Positions 34,756 through 43,695 of a DNA stretch of 55,968 bases are shown in pieces. Source of the stretch: a candidate division KSB1 bacterium. GTDB taxonomy: Bacteria > Zhuqueibacterota > Zhuqueibacteria > JANLFK01 > Oleimicrobiaceae. Each line of letters starts with the position of its first letter. The stretch's first letter is position 1. The translations under genes were made by a program, and so were the position numbers. The DNA lies in the NCBI GenBank assembly GCA_034506335.1, contig JAPDPR010000016.1, positions 1 through 55,968 of the forward strand. The letters run 5' to 3'. Under the pieces are notes generated by a model. The model was not told the origin of the DNA. It did not search any database and saw nothing but the letters and a program-made list of their open reading frames with translations.

Positions 34756-35250
34756 TTTTTCCTCCTGGATTCAATAGTTTTACCTCAGTCTCCCACTGTT
34801 TCACTCGAGCAATCCTCCACTCATATCATCGCTGTCACATCTCACAGTCCTCCTCTTTCGTTCACGGGCCCACTTGTTCTCTCTTGTGCGCCGCTGGCAA
34901 AACGCCCAAAAGCGCAGGTGTCGTGAGCATACTCCACTGAAGGCGCACCATGGCTCCTAAAACAATTGGAGGTAGCGGACCACTACGCCCACCATGCTCA
35001 ACCCATCTTTGACCGTGCCCGCACCACACACCTGGTGGCCTTGCTGTCCATCATTTTGTTTTCTTAACCACAACCATCAGTTCTGCCCGATAGGTCGCTG
35101 ACCTGCGCGTAATGTAGACACCTTTGCACACAATATCAAGCCTTTTTTCGAGCACACGCAACTGGTTGCCGCCGATGCGGGTCGGCTGGCTGCAGGTGGG
35201 CCCGCGGCGATGTCTCACGCTTCGCCGCCCCTCGCTTACCCACAAATCCC
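34756..35250. other. Divergent intergenic region between the lipoprotein gene and znuA
   Basis: About 500 bases where the window switches from minus- to plus-strand genes. It includes a short inverted repeat AGGTC-GCT-GACCT at about 35092-35104, a possible small operator. A 64-codon minus-strand frame ending in VVVKKTK at 35051 overlaps it but has no ribosome site or recognised family. No Zur-type or Fur-type palindrome was recognised, nor any RNA gene. Confidence 0.4.
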
Positions 35251-35278
35251 TTGCTTTTTACCCAAACTTTTGTACTTT
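35251..35278 (+). promoter_or_regulatory. Candidate promoter of znuACB
   Basis: TTGCTT (35251-35256), 16 bp, TACTTT (35273-35278), the latter within TACTTTTTG, similar to the Bacteroidota -7 element TAnnTTTG. It lies 26 bases before the znuA start in an AT-rich patch unlike its surroundings. Confidence 0.4.
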
Positions 35279-35303
35279 TTGCACACAGCGAGGAGCCACG
35301 CCA

Positions 35304-36182
35304 ATGCGCATAGGTCTATCCGTCCTTTTGGTCGCCTGCTTGATTGGCAGTGCTGGCGCACAACAGATTAGCTATGTGACCACTATCCAGCCGTTCCGGG
35401 CGATTCTCCAGGAGGTAGTGGGCTCCCGGGCACGCGTGCATGCTTTGTTGCCCCCTGGGGCCTCGCCCCACACGCATCACCTGCGCCCTTCGGATGTGCG
35501 GGCGGCCCAGGAGGCCACGGCGCTCTTCATAGGAGGCCGTGGTCTAGACGACTGGGCCTCTGAATTACCATGTCCGCGGCGAGTGGTTTTCCTTGGGCTA
35601 CTACCCCAGGACTCTTTGTTGCACATGAATAACAAGCACCGGACGAAGCAGGGGGAACATCAACACGCCCATGGGGACGTGGACCCTCACTTCTGGACTG
35701 ACCCTTTGGCGGTGCGGGCTCTGCTTCCAGCGCTTGTGGATTCCCTGTGCGCGTTTGACCCTGCGGGATGCATCCTTTACCGCACTGCCGCTGCCCGGTT
35801 TGCTGCTCGCCTGGATAGCCTCACTGAAGCCATTGCCCTCACTCTGGACAAAGCGCGGGGCAGTCGGGTTCTTTTAGCCCACCCCTTCTTCAATTACTTC
35901 CTGCGGCGATTCGGCATCGAAGTGGTGGGCACAGTCGAGGTTGCAGCCGGCAGCGAGCCGAGTGCGCGCGTCCTGCAGCGCCTGAGCCGGGAGGCCACCG
36001 CCTCTGGGGCACGGGCTCTCTTTACCCACCCGCAACTGCCCGACCGAGCCGCCCGGGTGGTGGCAGAAAGCGCAGGCATCCCGTTCCACCAACTTGACCC
36101 CATCGGCGGGAGCGAGGGAAGGTTTACCTACGAAGAGCTCCTCTGGTACAACACCCGTATCCTGGCCAGGGTGCTCCGATGA
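35304..36182 (+). CDS. znuA: Zinc/manganese ABC transporter substrate-binding protein
   Basis: A periplasmic cluster A-I metal-binding protein of 292 residues, captured for import by the two genes that follow. After a signal peptide (MRIGLSVLLVACLIGSAGAQ) come VTTIQPFRAILQEVVG, the metal-binding GASPHTHHLRP (His56-His59 area), a His-rich loop H107-H129 with the ligand DPHFW, and VLLAHPFFNYFLRRFGIEVVG. The histidine-rich loop is a hallmark of zinc rather than manganese carriers, but the metal is inferred. It is short (usual 300-330). The ATG at 35304 lies nine bases after GAGGAG; the longer frame upstream covers the promoter. Its stop overlaps znuC in ATGA. Confidence 0.85.
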   Translation: MRIGLSVLLVACLIGSAGAQQISYVTTIQPFRAILQEVVGSRARVHALLPPGASPHTHHLRPSDVRAAQEATALFIGGRGLDDWASELPCPRRVVFLGLLPQDSLLHMNNKHRTKQGEHQHAHGDVDPHFWTDPLAVRALLPALVDSLCAFDPAGCILYRTAAARFAARLDSLTEAIALTLDKARGSRVLLAHPFFNYFLRRFGIEVVGTVEVAAGSEPSARVLQRLSREATASGARALFTHPQLPDRAARVVAESAGIPFHQLDPIGGSEGRFTYEELLWYNTRILARVLR

Positions 36183-36934
36183 CCAAGACGGCTATTGAGG
36201 TTGAAGGGCTCGGGGTGCGCTTCGGTGAACATGTGGCGCTCAGCAACGTCACGTTCACCATCCCCGAGAACGCCTTTGTCGCGATTGTGGGGCCCAATGG
36301 AGGGGGCAAATCAACCCTCCTCAAAGTGCTTCTAGGTCTCTTGCCCCCTTCCACAGGCACGGTGCGCATTTGGGGGCGATCGCCTGAAGAAGTGCCACCG
36401 GAGTGGATCGGCTATGTGCCACAGGTCAAGACAATGGACCGGTCTTTTCCCGCGCTCTCGGTGGAGCTGGTGATGACCGGGCTTATTAGGCGCTGGCCTT
36501 GGCGGAGTGCGCGCCGTGTGCGCCAGGAGGCTATGGCTGCCCTCGAGCGAGTAGGGGCCGCGCATCTGGCGCAGCGGCCTTTGGCCAAACTCTCCGGGGG
36601 CGAGTTGCAGCGCGTCTGCCTGGCGCGCAGCATGGTACGCAGGCCACGCCTGGTCATGCTCGACGAGCCCGCCACGGGCATCGACGCCATCGGCGAAGCC
36701 GACATGTACTACATGCTGGAGGCCTATCAGCAGGACTCGGGCGCCACCCTGCTCATGGTCACCCATGACTGGCATGCAGCAACGCACCACGCAGATTTGG
36801 TCCTGCTCTTGAATAGGGCGCAGATCAGCTTTGGGCCGCCGCGCCAGGCACTCCACGAAGACAATCTGCGCGCCGCCTTTGGCCATATCGGCCACGCACA
36901 CGAACTCAAGTTTCTCATGGAGTCCCATGAGTGA
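36179..36934 (+). CDS. znuC: Zinc/manganese ABC transporter ATP-binding protein
   Basis: The ATPase of the importer, 251 residues. It shows Walker A GPNGGGKST (38-46), a Q-loop PQVKTMDRSFP, signature LSGGELQRV, Walker B LVMLDEPATGID and the His-switch MVTHDW. It overlaps znuA by four bases and znuB by eight, so the three are translated together. Family length and order are typical. No Zur/Fur-type regulator gene is adjacent. Confidence 0.93.
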   Translation: MTKTAIEVEGLGVRFGEHVALSNVTFTIPENAFVAIVGPNGGGKSTLLKVLLGLLPPSTGTVRIWGRSPEEVPPEWIGYVPQVKTMDRSFPALSVELVMTGLIRRWPWRSARRVRQEAMAALERVGAAHLAQRPLAKLSGGELQRVCLARSMVRRPRLVMLDEPATGIDAIGEADMYYMLEAYQQDSGATLLMVTHDWHAATHHADLVLLLNRAQISFGPPRQALHEDNLRAAFGHIGHAHELKFLMESHE

Positions 36935-37733
36935 GCTCTTCTCCCTTCCTTTCATGCAGCGCGCCCTGCTGGGCGGTCTACTGGTGGGCTTCCTGGCCAG
37001 TTACTACGGTGTCTTCGTCGTCCAGCGCGGATTGAGCTTCTTGGGCAGCGGCTTGGCGCACGCAGCGTTCGGCGGCGTGGCCCTGGGCCTGCTCCTCAAC
37101 ATCGAGCCCCTCTGGGTAGCTGTCCCATTCACCCTCTTGGTAGCGCTGGGCATCGCCTGGGTGCACAACCGCACCAAACTTGGTGGGGACACCGCTGTGG
37201 GGATTTTCTTCTCGGTAGCCATGGCATTAGGAATCCTTTTTCTATCCCTCCGCCGCCAGTACACGGCTGATGCGTTTACCTACCTTTTCGGTTCCATCCT
37301 GGCGGTGAGCCAGGCGGACCTGATTTTGGCCTTTGGGGTGCTGACACTCACTCTCCTCGCCCTGCCGCTGTGGCGGCGGTGGTCTTACGCCGCGTTCGAC
37401 CGTGAGCTTGCCCAGGCAGACCGTCTCCCGGTAGAGCGAGATGATTACTTTCTGGTTCTTCTCATTGCCGTCACCGCGGTGGTCTCCATCAAGATTGTGG
37501 GAATCGTGCTCATAGCGGCCTTCTTGGTCATTCCTGCGGCGGCAGCCCGCCTGCTAGCCCGCACCTTCCGGCAAATGACCATCATCTCGGTGGCGGTCGG
37601 CATGAGCAGCGCCCTCACCGGACTGGTTGCTTCTTACTACCTGGACGTACCGAGTGGCCCCACCATCATCCTCCTCCAGGCAGGTGTCTTCTTCCTCGCC
37701 ATGCTGGCAGCTTCAACGCTTGCGAGACTTTGA
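36927..37733 (+). CDS. znuB: Zinc/manganese ABC transporter permease
   Basis: The integral membrane subunit, 268 residues with about eight helices. Characteristic segments are ALLGGLLVGFLASYYGVFVVQRGLSFLGSGLAHAAFGGVALGLLL, TAVGIFFSVAMALGILFLSL and the conserved cytoplasmic block VVSIKIVGIVLIAAFLVIPAAAARLL. The ATG at 36927 lies within the znuC end; a longer frame starting earlier is just an artefact of overlap. No terminator is visible before the mutase genes 108 bp downstream. Confidence 0.93.
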   Translation: MSELFSLPFMQRALLGGLLVGFLASYYGVFVVQRGLSFLGSGLAHAAFGGVALGLLLNIEPLWVAVPFTLLVALGIAWVHNRTKLGGDTAVGIFFSVAMALGILFLSLRRQYTADAFTYLFGSILAVSQADLILAFGVLTLTLLALPLWRRWSYAAFDRELAQADRLPVERDDYFLVLLIAVTAVVSIKIVGIVLIAAFLVIPAAAARLLARTFRQMTIISVAVGMSSALTGLVASYYLDVPSGPTIILLQAGVFFLAMLAASTLARL

Positions 37734-37765
37734 CCTCCTCCCGCATGTCGCTACAAAAAGTGCTG

Positions 37766-37794
37766 TTTGCTTTCAACGATTTTTTATATCTTTG
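37766..37794 (+). promoter_or_regulatory. Candidate promoter of the methylmalonyl-CoA operon
   Basis: TTTG (37766-37769), 17 bp, then TATCTTTG (37787-37794), an exact match to the TAnnTTTG -7 consensus known in Bacteroidota, with the -33 TTTG. It lies in an AT-rich dip between znuB and the mutase gene. The spacing is within the range reported for Flavobacteria, from memory. Confidence 0.5.
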
Positions 37795-37841
37795 TGCGCC
37801 ATTCCGAATAGAAGCCAGTTTTGGAGGTAACGACAATTAGG

Positions 37842-39515
37842 ATGAGCGAGCACGAGTTGTTACACCTTGAGCGCAAGAAGTGGGAAGAGACTACACTTAA
37901 GAAGGCGTTGAGTTCCCACCCCGAGCGCAAGAAGTCGTTCTCAACGGGCTCGTGGCTGCCCGTTGAGCGCCTCTATTTGCCTCACCCTATCACCCCTGAG
38001 GAGTACCAACAAAAGCTGGGATTTCCCGGAGAGTATCCTTTTACGCGCGGCGTGCAGCCAACTATGTACCGGGGCAGACTATGGACCATGCGCCAGTATG
38101 CTGGCTTTGGCACCGCAGAGGAGTCCAATGCACGGTACAAGTACCTGCTCAGTCAAGGACAGACTGGCCTATCGGTCGCCTTTGACCTGCCCACGCAGAT
38201 CGGGTACGACTCTGACGACCCACGCGCCCGTGGTGAGGTGGGCAAAGTGGGGGTAGCCATCGACACGCTGCGCGACATGGAGATCCTTTTTGACGGCATC
38301 CCCTTGGACAAAGTCTCCACTTCCATGACCATCAACGCCCCGGCCTGCGTGTTGCTGGCCTTTTACATCGCCGTGGCGGAAAAGCAGGGGGTCCCGGCGG
38401 CGCAGCTTGAGGGGACAATTCAGAACGATATTCTCAAGGAATACGTGGCGCGGGGCACCTACATCTTTCCGCCAAAGCCTTCTCTCCGTCTCATTACCAA
38501 CATCTTTGATTACTGTGCGCGTGAAGTGCCAAAGTGGAACACCATCAGCATCTCCGGCTACCACATTCGCGAGGCGGGGGCTACGGCGGTACAGGAGGTC
38601 GCCTTTACGCTGGCCAATGGCATCGCGTATGTGCAAGCGGCTTTGGACGCAGGCTTGGACGTGGACCGATTCGCGGGGCGGCTGTCGTTCTTTTTCAACG
38701 CCTACAATGACCTCTTTGAAGAGGTGGCCAAGTTTCGCGCCGCCCGGCGCATCTGGGCAAAAATCATGAAAGAACGCTTTGGCGCCAAAGACCCGCGTTC
38801 GATGATGTTACGTTTTCACACCCAGACCGGCGGCAGCACCCTCACCGCGCAGCAACCGGACAACAACGTGGTGCGCGTGACGATTCAGACCTTAGCAGCA
38901 GTGCTAGGCGGGACGCAAAGCCTCCACACCAACTCGCGCGACGAGGCTCTGGGGCTGCCAACGGAGGAATCGGTGCGCATTGCCCTGCGCACGCAACAAA
39001 TTGTGGCGCACGAATCGGGAGTTGCCAACACCGTGGACCCGCTAGCCGGCTCCTACTACGTGGAAGCCCTCACCGACGCCATCGAAGCTGAGGTCTGGAA
39101 ATACATTGACACAATAGATAAGATGGGCGGCATGGTCGCTGCGATCGAGCAGGGCTACGTCCAGCGGGAGATCCAAGACGCGGCGTATCGCTACCAACGG
39201 GAGGTAGAGAGTGGCGATCGGGTAGTGGTGGGGGTGAACTCGTACGCCATTGATGAGCCGCCGCCAAAGGGGATCATGCGCGTCGATCCGCGCCTGCGAG
39301 AGGTCCAGATCAAGAAGCTGGCTGAGGTGAAGGCACAACGCGACGGGCAGGCCGTGGAGCGCGCCCTCGCGGCCCTCCGCCAGGCGGCACGCCAGCCGGA
39401 TGTGAACGTGATGCCCTTTGTGCTTGCTGCGGCCAGGGCCTACGCGACTCTCGGCGAAATCTGCCAAGTCTTCCGCGAGGAGTTTGGGGAATACCAAGAA
39501 ACAGTCGTGTTGTAG
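37842..39515 (+). CDS. mcmA1: Methylmalonyl-CoA mutase, large (catalytic) subunit
   Basis: This subunit provides the CoA-binding TIM barrel that isomerises succinyl-CoA and methylmalonyl-CoA with adenosylcobalamin. The protein is 557 residues: [32 protein letters not shown] near residue 65, [90 protein letters not shown] and [16 protein letters not shown]. The B12-binding domain is split off to the next gene, the two-gene arrangement found in archaea and many bacteria. I take the ATG at 37842, although its GGAGG is 14 bases upstream; a TTG at 37821 is the alternative. First gene of an eight-gene run. Confidence 0.94.
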   Translation: MSEHELLHLERKKWEETTLKKALSSHPERKKSFSTGSWLPVERLYLPHPITPEEYQQKLGFPGEYPFTRGVQPTMYRGRLWTMRQYAGFGTAEESNARYKYLLSQGQTGLSVAFDLPTQIGYDSDDPRARGEVGKVGVAIDTLRDMEILFDGIPLDKVSTSMTINAPACVLLAFYIAVAEKQGVPAAQLEGTIQNDILKEYVARGTYIFPPKPSLRLITNIFDYCAREVPKWNTISISGYHIREAGATAVQEVAFTLANGIAYVQAALDAGLDVDRFAGRLSFFFNAYNDLFEEVAKFRAARRIWAKIMKERFGAKDPRSMMLRFHTQTGGSTLTAQQPDNNVVRVTIQTLAAVLGGTQSLHTNSRDEALGLPTEESVRIALRTQQIVAHESGVANTVDPLAGSYYVEALTDAIEAEVWKYIDTIDKMGGMVAAIEQGYVQREIQDAAYRYQREVESGDRVVVGVNSYAIDEPPPKGIMRVDPRLREVQIKKLAEVKAQRDGQAVERALAALRQAARQPDVNVMPFVLAAARAYATLGEICQVFREEFGEYQETVVL

Positions 39516-39527
39516 CAGGAGATACCC

Positions 39528-39938
39528 ATGGCGAAAAAGAGGCTCCGCATCCTCATTGCCAAACCGGGACTGGACGGCCACGACCGCGGTGCCAAATATA
39601 TAGCCCGCGCCCTTAAGGATGCGGGCTACGAAGTGATCTATACCGGCATCAGGCAGTCGCCGGAGGCCATCGCCAGCGCTGCGATTCAGGAGGATGTGGA
39701 CTTTGTAGGGCTGAGCCTCCTGTCGGGGGCACATAATGAGCTCTTCCCGGAGGTGGTGCGACTGTTGCGTCAGCGCGGTGCCACGGAGGTTATCGTCTTT
39801 GGCGGGGGTATCATCCCGGAGGAGGACGTTCCCTTCCTGCACCAGCAGGGCGTGGAGGCCATCTTTACCCCTGGCACTCCCATCGCCAAGGTGATAGAGT
39901 TTATCGAGAGCAACAGGGCGCGGGTTGAGGGCAGATGA
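39528..39938 (+). CDS. mcmA2: Methylmalonyl-CoA mutase, small cobalamin-binding subunit
   Basis: A 136-residue B12-binding domain: DGHDRG (Asp16-x-His18-x-x-Gly21) with the cobalt-coordinating His, VDFVGLSLLSGAHNE and VIVFGGGIIPEED, which hold the nucleotide tail. It supplies adenosylcobalamin to the catalytic subunit encoded just upstream. It ends in an ATGA overlap with meaB. No B12 riboswitch was found before the operon, so regulation by cobalamin is not evident. Confidence 0.95.
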   Translation: MAKKRLRILIAKPGLDGHDRGAKYIARALKDAGYEVIYTGIRQSPEAIASAAIQEDVDFVGLSLLSGAHNELFPEVVRLLRQRGATEVIVFGGGIIPEEDVPFLHQQGVEAIFTPGTPIAKVIEFIESNRARVEGR

Positions 39939-40888
39939 ATCTGGCAGAGCGGGTGCGCGCCGGTGAGACTGTGGCCATCGCCAGGGCCATGAGCGTCATC
40001 GAGAATGAGCAGCCGGAGAAAGAGACCTTAATTGACGCCCTCTCCGCCCACTGTGGCGCCGCGCTCGTCTTAGGGGTGACCGGACCGCCGGGGTCCGGCA
40101 AGAGCAGCTTAGTGGACCAGCTTATCCGCCACGAACGGCGCCAGGGCCGGCGCGTGGGTGTGATCGCAGTCGACCCCAGCTCCCCCTTTTCTGGAGGAGC
40201 CATTCTCGGCGACCGGCTGCGCATGCAAAGCCACGCCATCGACGACGGCGTCTTCATCCGCTCCATGGCCTCACGCGGCCACCTGGGAGGCGTGGCGGGC
40301 GCCACTGCCGACGCCATCAAGGTGCTGGACGCCGCCGGCTTCGACCGCATCCTGGTGGAGACCATGGGCGTAGGCCAGAGCGAAATCGAGGTTATGGAGC
40401 TGGCCGACATCGTGCTCCTGGTGCTGGTACCAGGACTGGGCGATGAAATCCAGGCGCTCAAGGCGGGCATCATGGAAATCGGCGACATCTTTGTCATTAA
40501 CAAGAGCGACAAACCCGAGGCGGCCAAAGTGCGCGCCCAGGTGGAGTATGTGCTCGGGCTGGCACGGGAACAGCGCAAACCGCCCCACCCCGTGGTCATG
40601 ACCTCTGCCATAAACGGCCAGGGCATTGATGAGCTGGCTGCGGCGATAGAGGACTACCACGCGGCCATGGTGGCTGAGGGTCTGCTCACCCAGATTCGAC
40701 GCCAGCGGATAGCACGCGAACTGCTGCGCATCATCGCCGCCAAAGTGCAGCAACAGGCCAACTCTTTTCTTGACCTTGAGCAACACCTTGACACCTGGGT
40801 GCAGTGCGTTCTGGAAAAGCGCTGCGGCCCCTATGCCTTGGTCACCGAACATCTCAATAACTTTTTGCAGGAGCGCACAAAACGATGA
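39935..40888 (+). CDS. meaB: Methylmalonyl Co-A mutase-associated GTPase MeaB
   Basis: MeaB (ArgK family) is a G3E GTPase that gates cofactor loading and protects the mutase from inactivation. The 317 residues include P-loop GPPGSGKSS (50-58), AVDPSSPFSGGAILGDRLRM, FIRSMASRGHLGG, ETMGVGQSE, the Walker B-like DIVLLVLVPGLGD and the base-recognition NKSD. It is placed between the mutase subunits and the epimerase, with four-base overlaps on both sides, which suits a function with the mutase rather than arginine transport. Confidence 0.94.
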   Translation: MNLAERVRAGETVAIARAMSVIENEQPEKETLIDALSAHCGAALVLGVTGPPGSGKSSLVDQLIRHERRQGRRVGVIAVDPSSPFSGGAILGDRLRMQSHAIDDGVFIRSMASRGHLGGVAGATADAIKVLDAAGFDRILVETMGVGQSEIEVMELADIVLLVLVPGLGDEIQALKAGIMEIGDIFVINKSDKPEAAKVRAQVEYVLGLAREQRKPPHPVVMTSAINGQGIDELAAAIEDYHAAMVAEGLLTQIRRQRIARELLRIIAAKVQQQANSFLDLEQHLDTWVQCVLEKRCGPYALVTEHLNNFLQERTKR

Positions 40889-41304
40889 TCACCCACATTG
40901 CCCATGTCGGCATAGCCGTCCGCTCGCTCGAGGAACACCTTCCGCTCTATCGCGATGTGCTGCGACTTCCTCTGGTGGGCGTCGAGGAAGTACCTGAGCA
41001 AAAGGTACGCGTGGCAATGTTCAAGGCCGGAGACGCCAACATCGAGCTGCTGGAGCCACTGGGCCCGGACAGCCCCATCGCTTCCTTCTTGGAAAAGCGC
41101 GGCGAGGGCCTCCACCACATCGCTTACGCCAGCGATGACATTGCCGCCGACATTGCCCATTTGCAATCACACGGGGTCAGGATGATCGATGAGAGACCCA
41201 GACAAGGAGCGCACGGCACCCTCATCGCTTTCCTCCACCCCAGTTCATCAGGAAAGGTGCTGACGGAACTCTGCCAGCACCAGGGAGCGACCCATGAGCA
41301 TTGA
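40885..41304 (+). CDS. mce: Methylmalonyl-CoA epimerase
   Basis: A 139-residue vicinal-oxygen-chelate enzyme that interconverts the R and S forms of methylmalonyl-CoA, linking mutase to decarboxylase. It has the two repeat halves with metal ligands: IAHVGIAVRSLEE, VGVEEVPEQKVRVAMFKAGDANIELLEP, and GEGLHHIAYASDD (His and Glu ligands). The C-terminal HPSSSGKVLTELCQH is also typical. Its end overlaps mmdA by 11 bases and its start overlaps meaB by four. Confidence 0.95.
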   Translation: MITHIAHVGIAVRSLEEHLPLYRDVLRLPLVGVEEVPEQKVRVAMFKAGDANIELLEPLGPDSPIASFLEKRGEGLHHIAYASDDIAADIAHLQSHGVRMIDERPRQGAHGTLIAFLHPSSSGKVLTELCQHQGATHEH

Positions 41305-42844
41305 GCGCAAGATTCTCGAGCTAAAGCAGAAGCAGGAGATTGCCCGTCTCGGCGGGGGCATTGAATCTATCGAAAAGCAGCACGCCAAGGGGAAGCTCAC
41401 CGCGCGCGAGCGCATCAACTTGCTGCTTGATAAGAACAGCTTTGAAGAATTGGACATGTTTCGCACCTCCACCACTAGCCAAGTGGGGCTCGGCGACAGG
41501 CAGGTGTTCGGGGATGGGATCATCACCGGCTACGGCAGTATCTTTGGTCGGCTGGTGTTTGTCTACTCATTCGACTTTACCGTGTACGGCGGGTCACTGT
41601 CCCAGGTAGTGGCGGAGAAGGTGGTGAAGGTCATGGATATGGCGGCCAAGGTGGGGGCACCCGTCATCGGCATCAACGACTCGGGCGGCGCCCGCATCCA
41701 AGAAGGAGTCGATGCCCTGGCCGGTTACACCGACATTTTCCTTCGCAATGTGCTCTATTCGGGTGTCATTCCACAAATCAGCGCCGTGGTGGGGCCAGCC
41801 GCAGGCGGCGCCGTCTACTCCCCTGCTTTGACCGACTTTATCTTCATGGTCCGCCGCACCTCGTTCATGTTTCTCACCGGGCCCAAGGTGGTCAAACAGG
41901 TGACGCACGAAGAGGTCTCGGCCGACGAATTGGGCGGTGCAGACGTTCACGCAACCAAGAGCGGTATCACCCATTTCACCTTCGACGACGAGTACAGCCT
42001 GTTCGAGGGCATCCGCAATCTGCTTCGCTACCTCCCCCAGAACAACATGGAGGAGCCGGTGGCGATTCCCAATACCGACCCCCCGGAACGCCTCAGCGAG
42101 GAGCTCAACTACGTCGTGCCGGAAAGCCCCAACAAGCCCTACGACATGAAAGCCATCGTCAAGACCGTGCTGGACAACAACGAGTTCATGGAGGTGCAGG
42201 AGCTTTATGCTCCCAACATCGTCATCGGCTTTGGCCGTCTGAATGGGCGGGCAGTGGGTGTGGTAGCCAACCAGCCTAAACATCTGGCAGGGGTACTGGA
42301 CTGCAAGGCCTCGGTAAAGGCGGCGCGCTTTGTGCGCTTTTGCGACTGTTTCAACATCCCAGTGGTCACCTTCGAGGACGTCCCCGGTTTCATGCCCGGC
42401 ACAGCCCAGGAATACAACGGTATCATCGCCCATGGGGCCAAACTACTCTATGCCTACGCCGAGGCCACCGTGCCAAAGATTACGGTCATCACGCGCAAGG
42501 CATACGGCGGCGCCTTCTGCGTGATGAACTCCAAACATCTGCGCGGTGACATCGTCTATGCCTGGCCCACAGCCGAGATTGCAGTGATGGGTCCCGAAGG
42601 GGCAAGCGAGATCATTTATGCCAAAGAGATTCAGGCCGCCGAAGACCCTGAGAAGAAGTTAGCGGAAAAGATTCAGGAATACCGCGAAAAGTTCGCCAAT
42701 CCCTATGTGGCCGCAAGCCGCGGCATGATCGACGAGGTGATCGAGCCCAAGATCACTCGCTACAAGCTCATCAAGGCCCTGGAGATGTTGAAAAACAAGC
42801 GGGACGAAAACCCGCCCAAGAAGCACGGCAACATTCCGCTGTAG
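41294..42844 (+). CDS. mmdA: Methylmalonyl-CoA decarboxylase alpha / acyl-CoA carboxyltransferase subunit
   Basis: The carboxyltransferase that moves CO2 from (S)-methylmalonyl-CoA to biotin, leaving propionyl-CoA. The 516-residue sequence has LTARERINLLLDKNSFEELD, GINDSGGARIQEGVDALAGYTDIF, GPAAGGAVYSPALTDF and the C-terminal crotonase core GAYGGAFCVM-like KAYGGAFCVMNSKHLRGD, VMGPEGASEIIYA. By itself it could equally be the beta subunit of propionyl-CoA carboxylase. The next genes encode a membrane pump and biotin carrier and no biotin carboxylase, which favours a decarboxylase. Starts inside mce. Confidence 0.93.
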   Translation: MSIERKILELKQKQEIARLGGGIESIEKQHAKGKLTARERINLLLDKNSFEELDMFRTSTTSQVGLGDRQVFGDGIITGYGSIFGRLVFVYSFDFTVYGGSLSQVVAEKVVKVMDMAAKVGAPVIGINDSGGARIQEGVDALAGYTDIFLRNVLYSGVIPQISAVVGPAAGGAVYSPALTDFIFMVRRTSFMFLTGPKVVKQVTHEEVSADELGGADVHATKSGITHFTFDDEYSLFEGIRNLLRYLPQNNMEEPVAIPNTDPPERLSEELNYVVPESPNKPYDMKAIVKTVLDNNEFMEVQELYAPNIVIGFGRLNGRAVGVVANQPKHLAGVLDCKASVKAARFVRFCDCFNIPVVTFEDVPGFMPGTAQEYNGIIAHGAKLLYAYAEATVPKITVITRKAYGGAFCVMNSKHLRGDIVYAWPTAEIAVMGPEGASEIIYAKEIQAAEDPEKKLAEKIQEYREKFANPYVAASRGMIDEVIEPKITRYKLIKALEMLKNKRDENPPKKHGNIPL

Positions 42845-42854
42845 GGGGGGATCG

Positions 42855-43196
42855 ATGACGGAAAGTCACCGGTTATTAGACGCCCTGGTGGTAGTCGGTG
42901 CGGGCGTCACGGTAGTCTTTGTAGGCCTGGTGCTCATCTGGTTTGCCATTTCCCTTTTTAACTGGCTTTTCAGTCGACGCACCAGGGTGGCACCGCCGCA
43001 GGAGGCACCTCCGCCGTCCGCCACGCATCAGGAAGTGCCGCTCGCACACCTTCTGGCCATCGGTACGGCAGTGGAGCTTTACCGCCGGCTGCATCTTGAC
43101 GTTCCGGAGAGCGCGGTTACCTTCGAGCGTGGCGACGAGCGTACCGGATGGAAGCTTGGGGTGCGGTACGGCCAGCGGCAACACCCCGTGAGGTAA
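42855..43196 (+). CDS. mmdD: Sodium pump decarboxylase gamma/delta subunit (OadG/MmdD family)
   Basis: A 113-residue small membrane protein with one N-terminal helix (LDALVVVGAGVTVVFVGLVLIWFAISLFNWLF), a Pro-rich linker, and a soluble tail (HLLAIGTAVELYRRLHLD; FERGDERTGWKLGVRYGQ). This matches OadG/MmdD, which anchors the carboxyltransferase to the beta subunit and stabilises the complex. Usual lengths are 80-130. It stands between mmdA and the biotin carrier. Confidence 0.85.
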   Translation: MTESHRLLDALVVVGAGVTVVFVGLVLIWFAISLFNWLFSRRTRVAPPQEAPPPSATHQEVPLAHLLAIGTAVELYRRLHLDVPESAVTFERGDERTGWKLGVRYGQRQHPVR

Positions 43197-43202
43197 GAAC
43201 AG

Positions 43203-43694
43203 ATGAAAGAAAAGCGCCTGATCCTGGAGATAGAAGGTAAGGAGTACACCGTCCTGATCACCGATTTTGGTCCCCACGGGGCGACCATTTCTGTTGACGG
43301 CCACTCCTACAAGGTAGGTCTGAAGGACTTGGGGACGGAGCAGGTAGCCGACGTTCGTCCGGCGCCCGCCCCTCCGCCTTCGCCTCTGGCCCCGCAAGTG
43401 CCGGTGTTTGCGCCGGCAAAACGAGTGGCCCCGGGCTCGCCGGTGCACCGTCCGCGCACCGTGGGCAGCGACTATGCCATTGCCTCGCCTCTACCAGGAC
43501 TGATTCTCAAGATTCTCGTGCGGGATGGCGACATTGTCAAGCCTGGTCAGCCGGTCGCGATCTTGGAAGCAATGAAGATGGAAAACGAAGTAACTGCGCA
43601 AAAAGAGGGGATGGTCATCGACGTCCGTTTCAAAGAAGGCGACTCTGTGAACCAGGGGGACGTTCTAGTCCTCCTCAAGCCGGTGGAAGGGTGA
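43203..43694 (+). CDS. mmdC: Biotin carboxyl carrier subunit (MmdC)
   Basis: A 163-residue biotinyl protein: an N-terminal beta-rich part, a Pro/Ala linker (about residues 52-85), and the biotinyl domain with EAMKMENEV, where Lys125 carries biotin. It receives carboxyl from MmdA and presents it to MmdB. Such carriers of the Na+ pumps resemble those of acyl-CoA carboxylases, so its partner is assigned by position. It ends 1 bp before mmdB. Confidence 0.92.
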   Translation: MKEKRLILEIEGKEYTVLITDFGPHGATISVDGHSYKVGLKDLGTEQVADVRPAPAPPPSPLAPQVPVFAPAKRVAPGSPVHRPRTVGSDYAIASPLPGLILKILVRDGDIVKPGQPVAILEAMKMENEVTAQKEGMVIDVRFKEGDSVNQGDVLVLLKPVEG

Positions 43695-43695
43695 T

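Noticed and set aside
35051..35245. 64-codon minus-strand frame ending VVVKKTK
   Set aside because: The end looks protein-like, but there is no start signal or known family; most likely chance or an unidentifiable remnant.
37734..37841. Possible cobalamin riboswitch upstream of the B12-dependent mutase
   Set aside because: The gap is only 108 bp and lacks the B12-box pattern; a Bacteroidota-like promoter explains it better.
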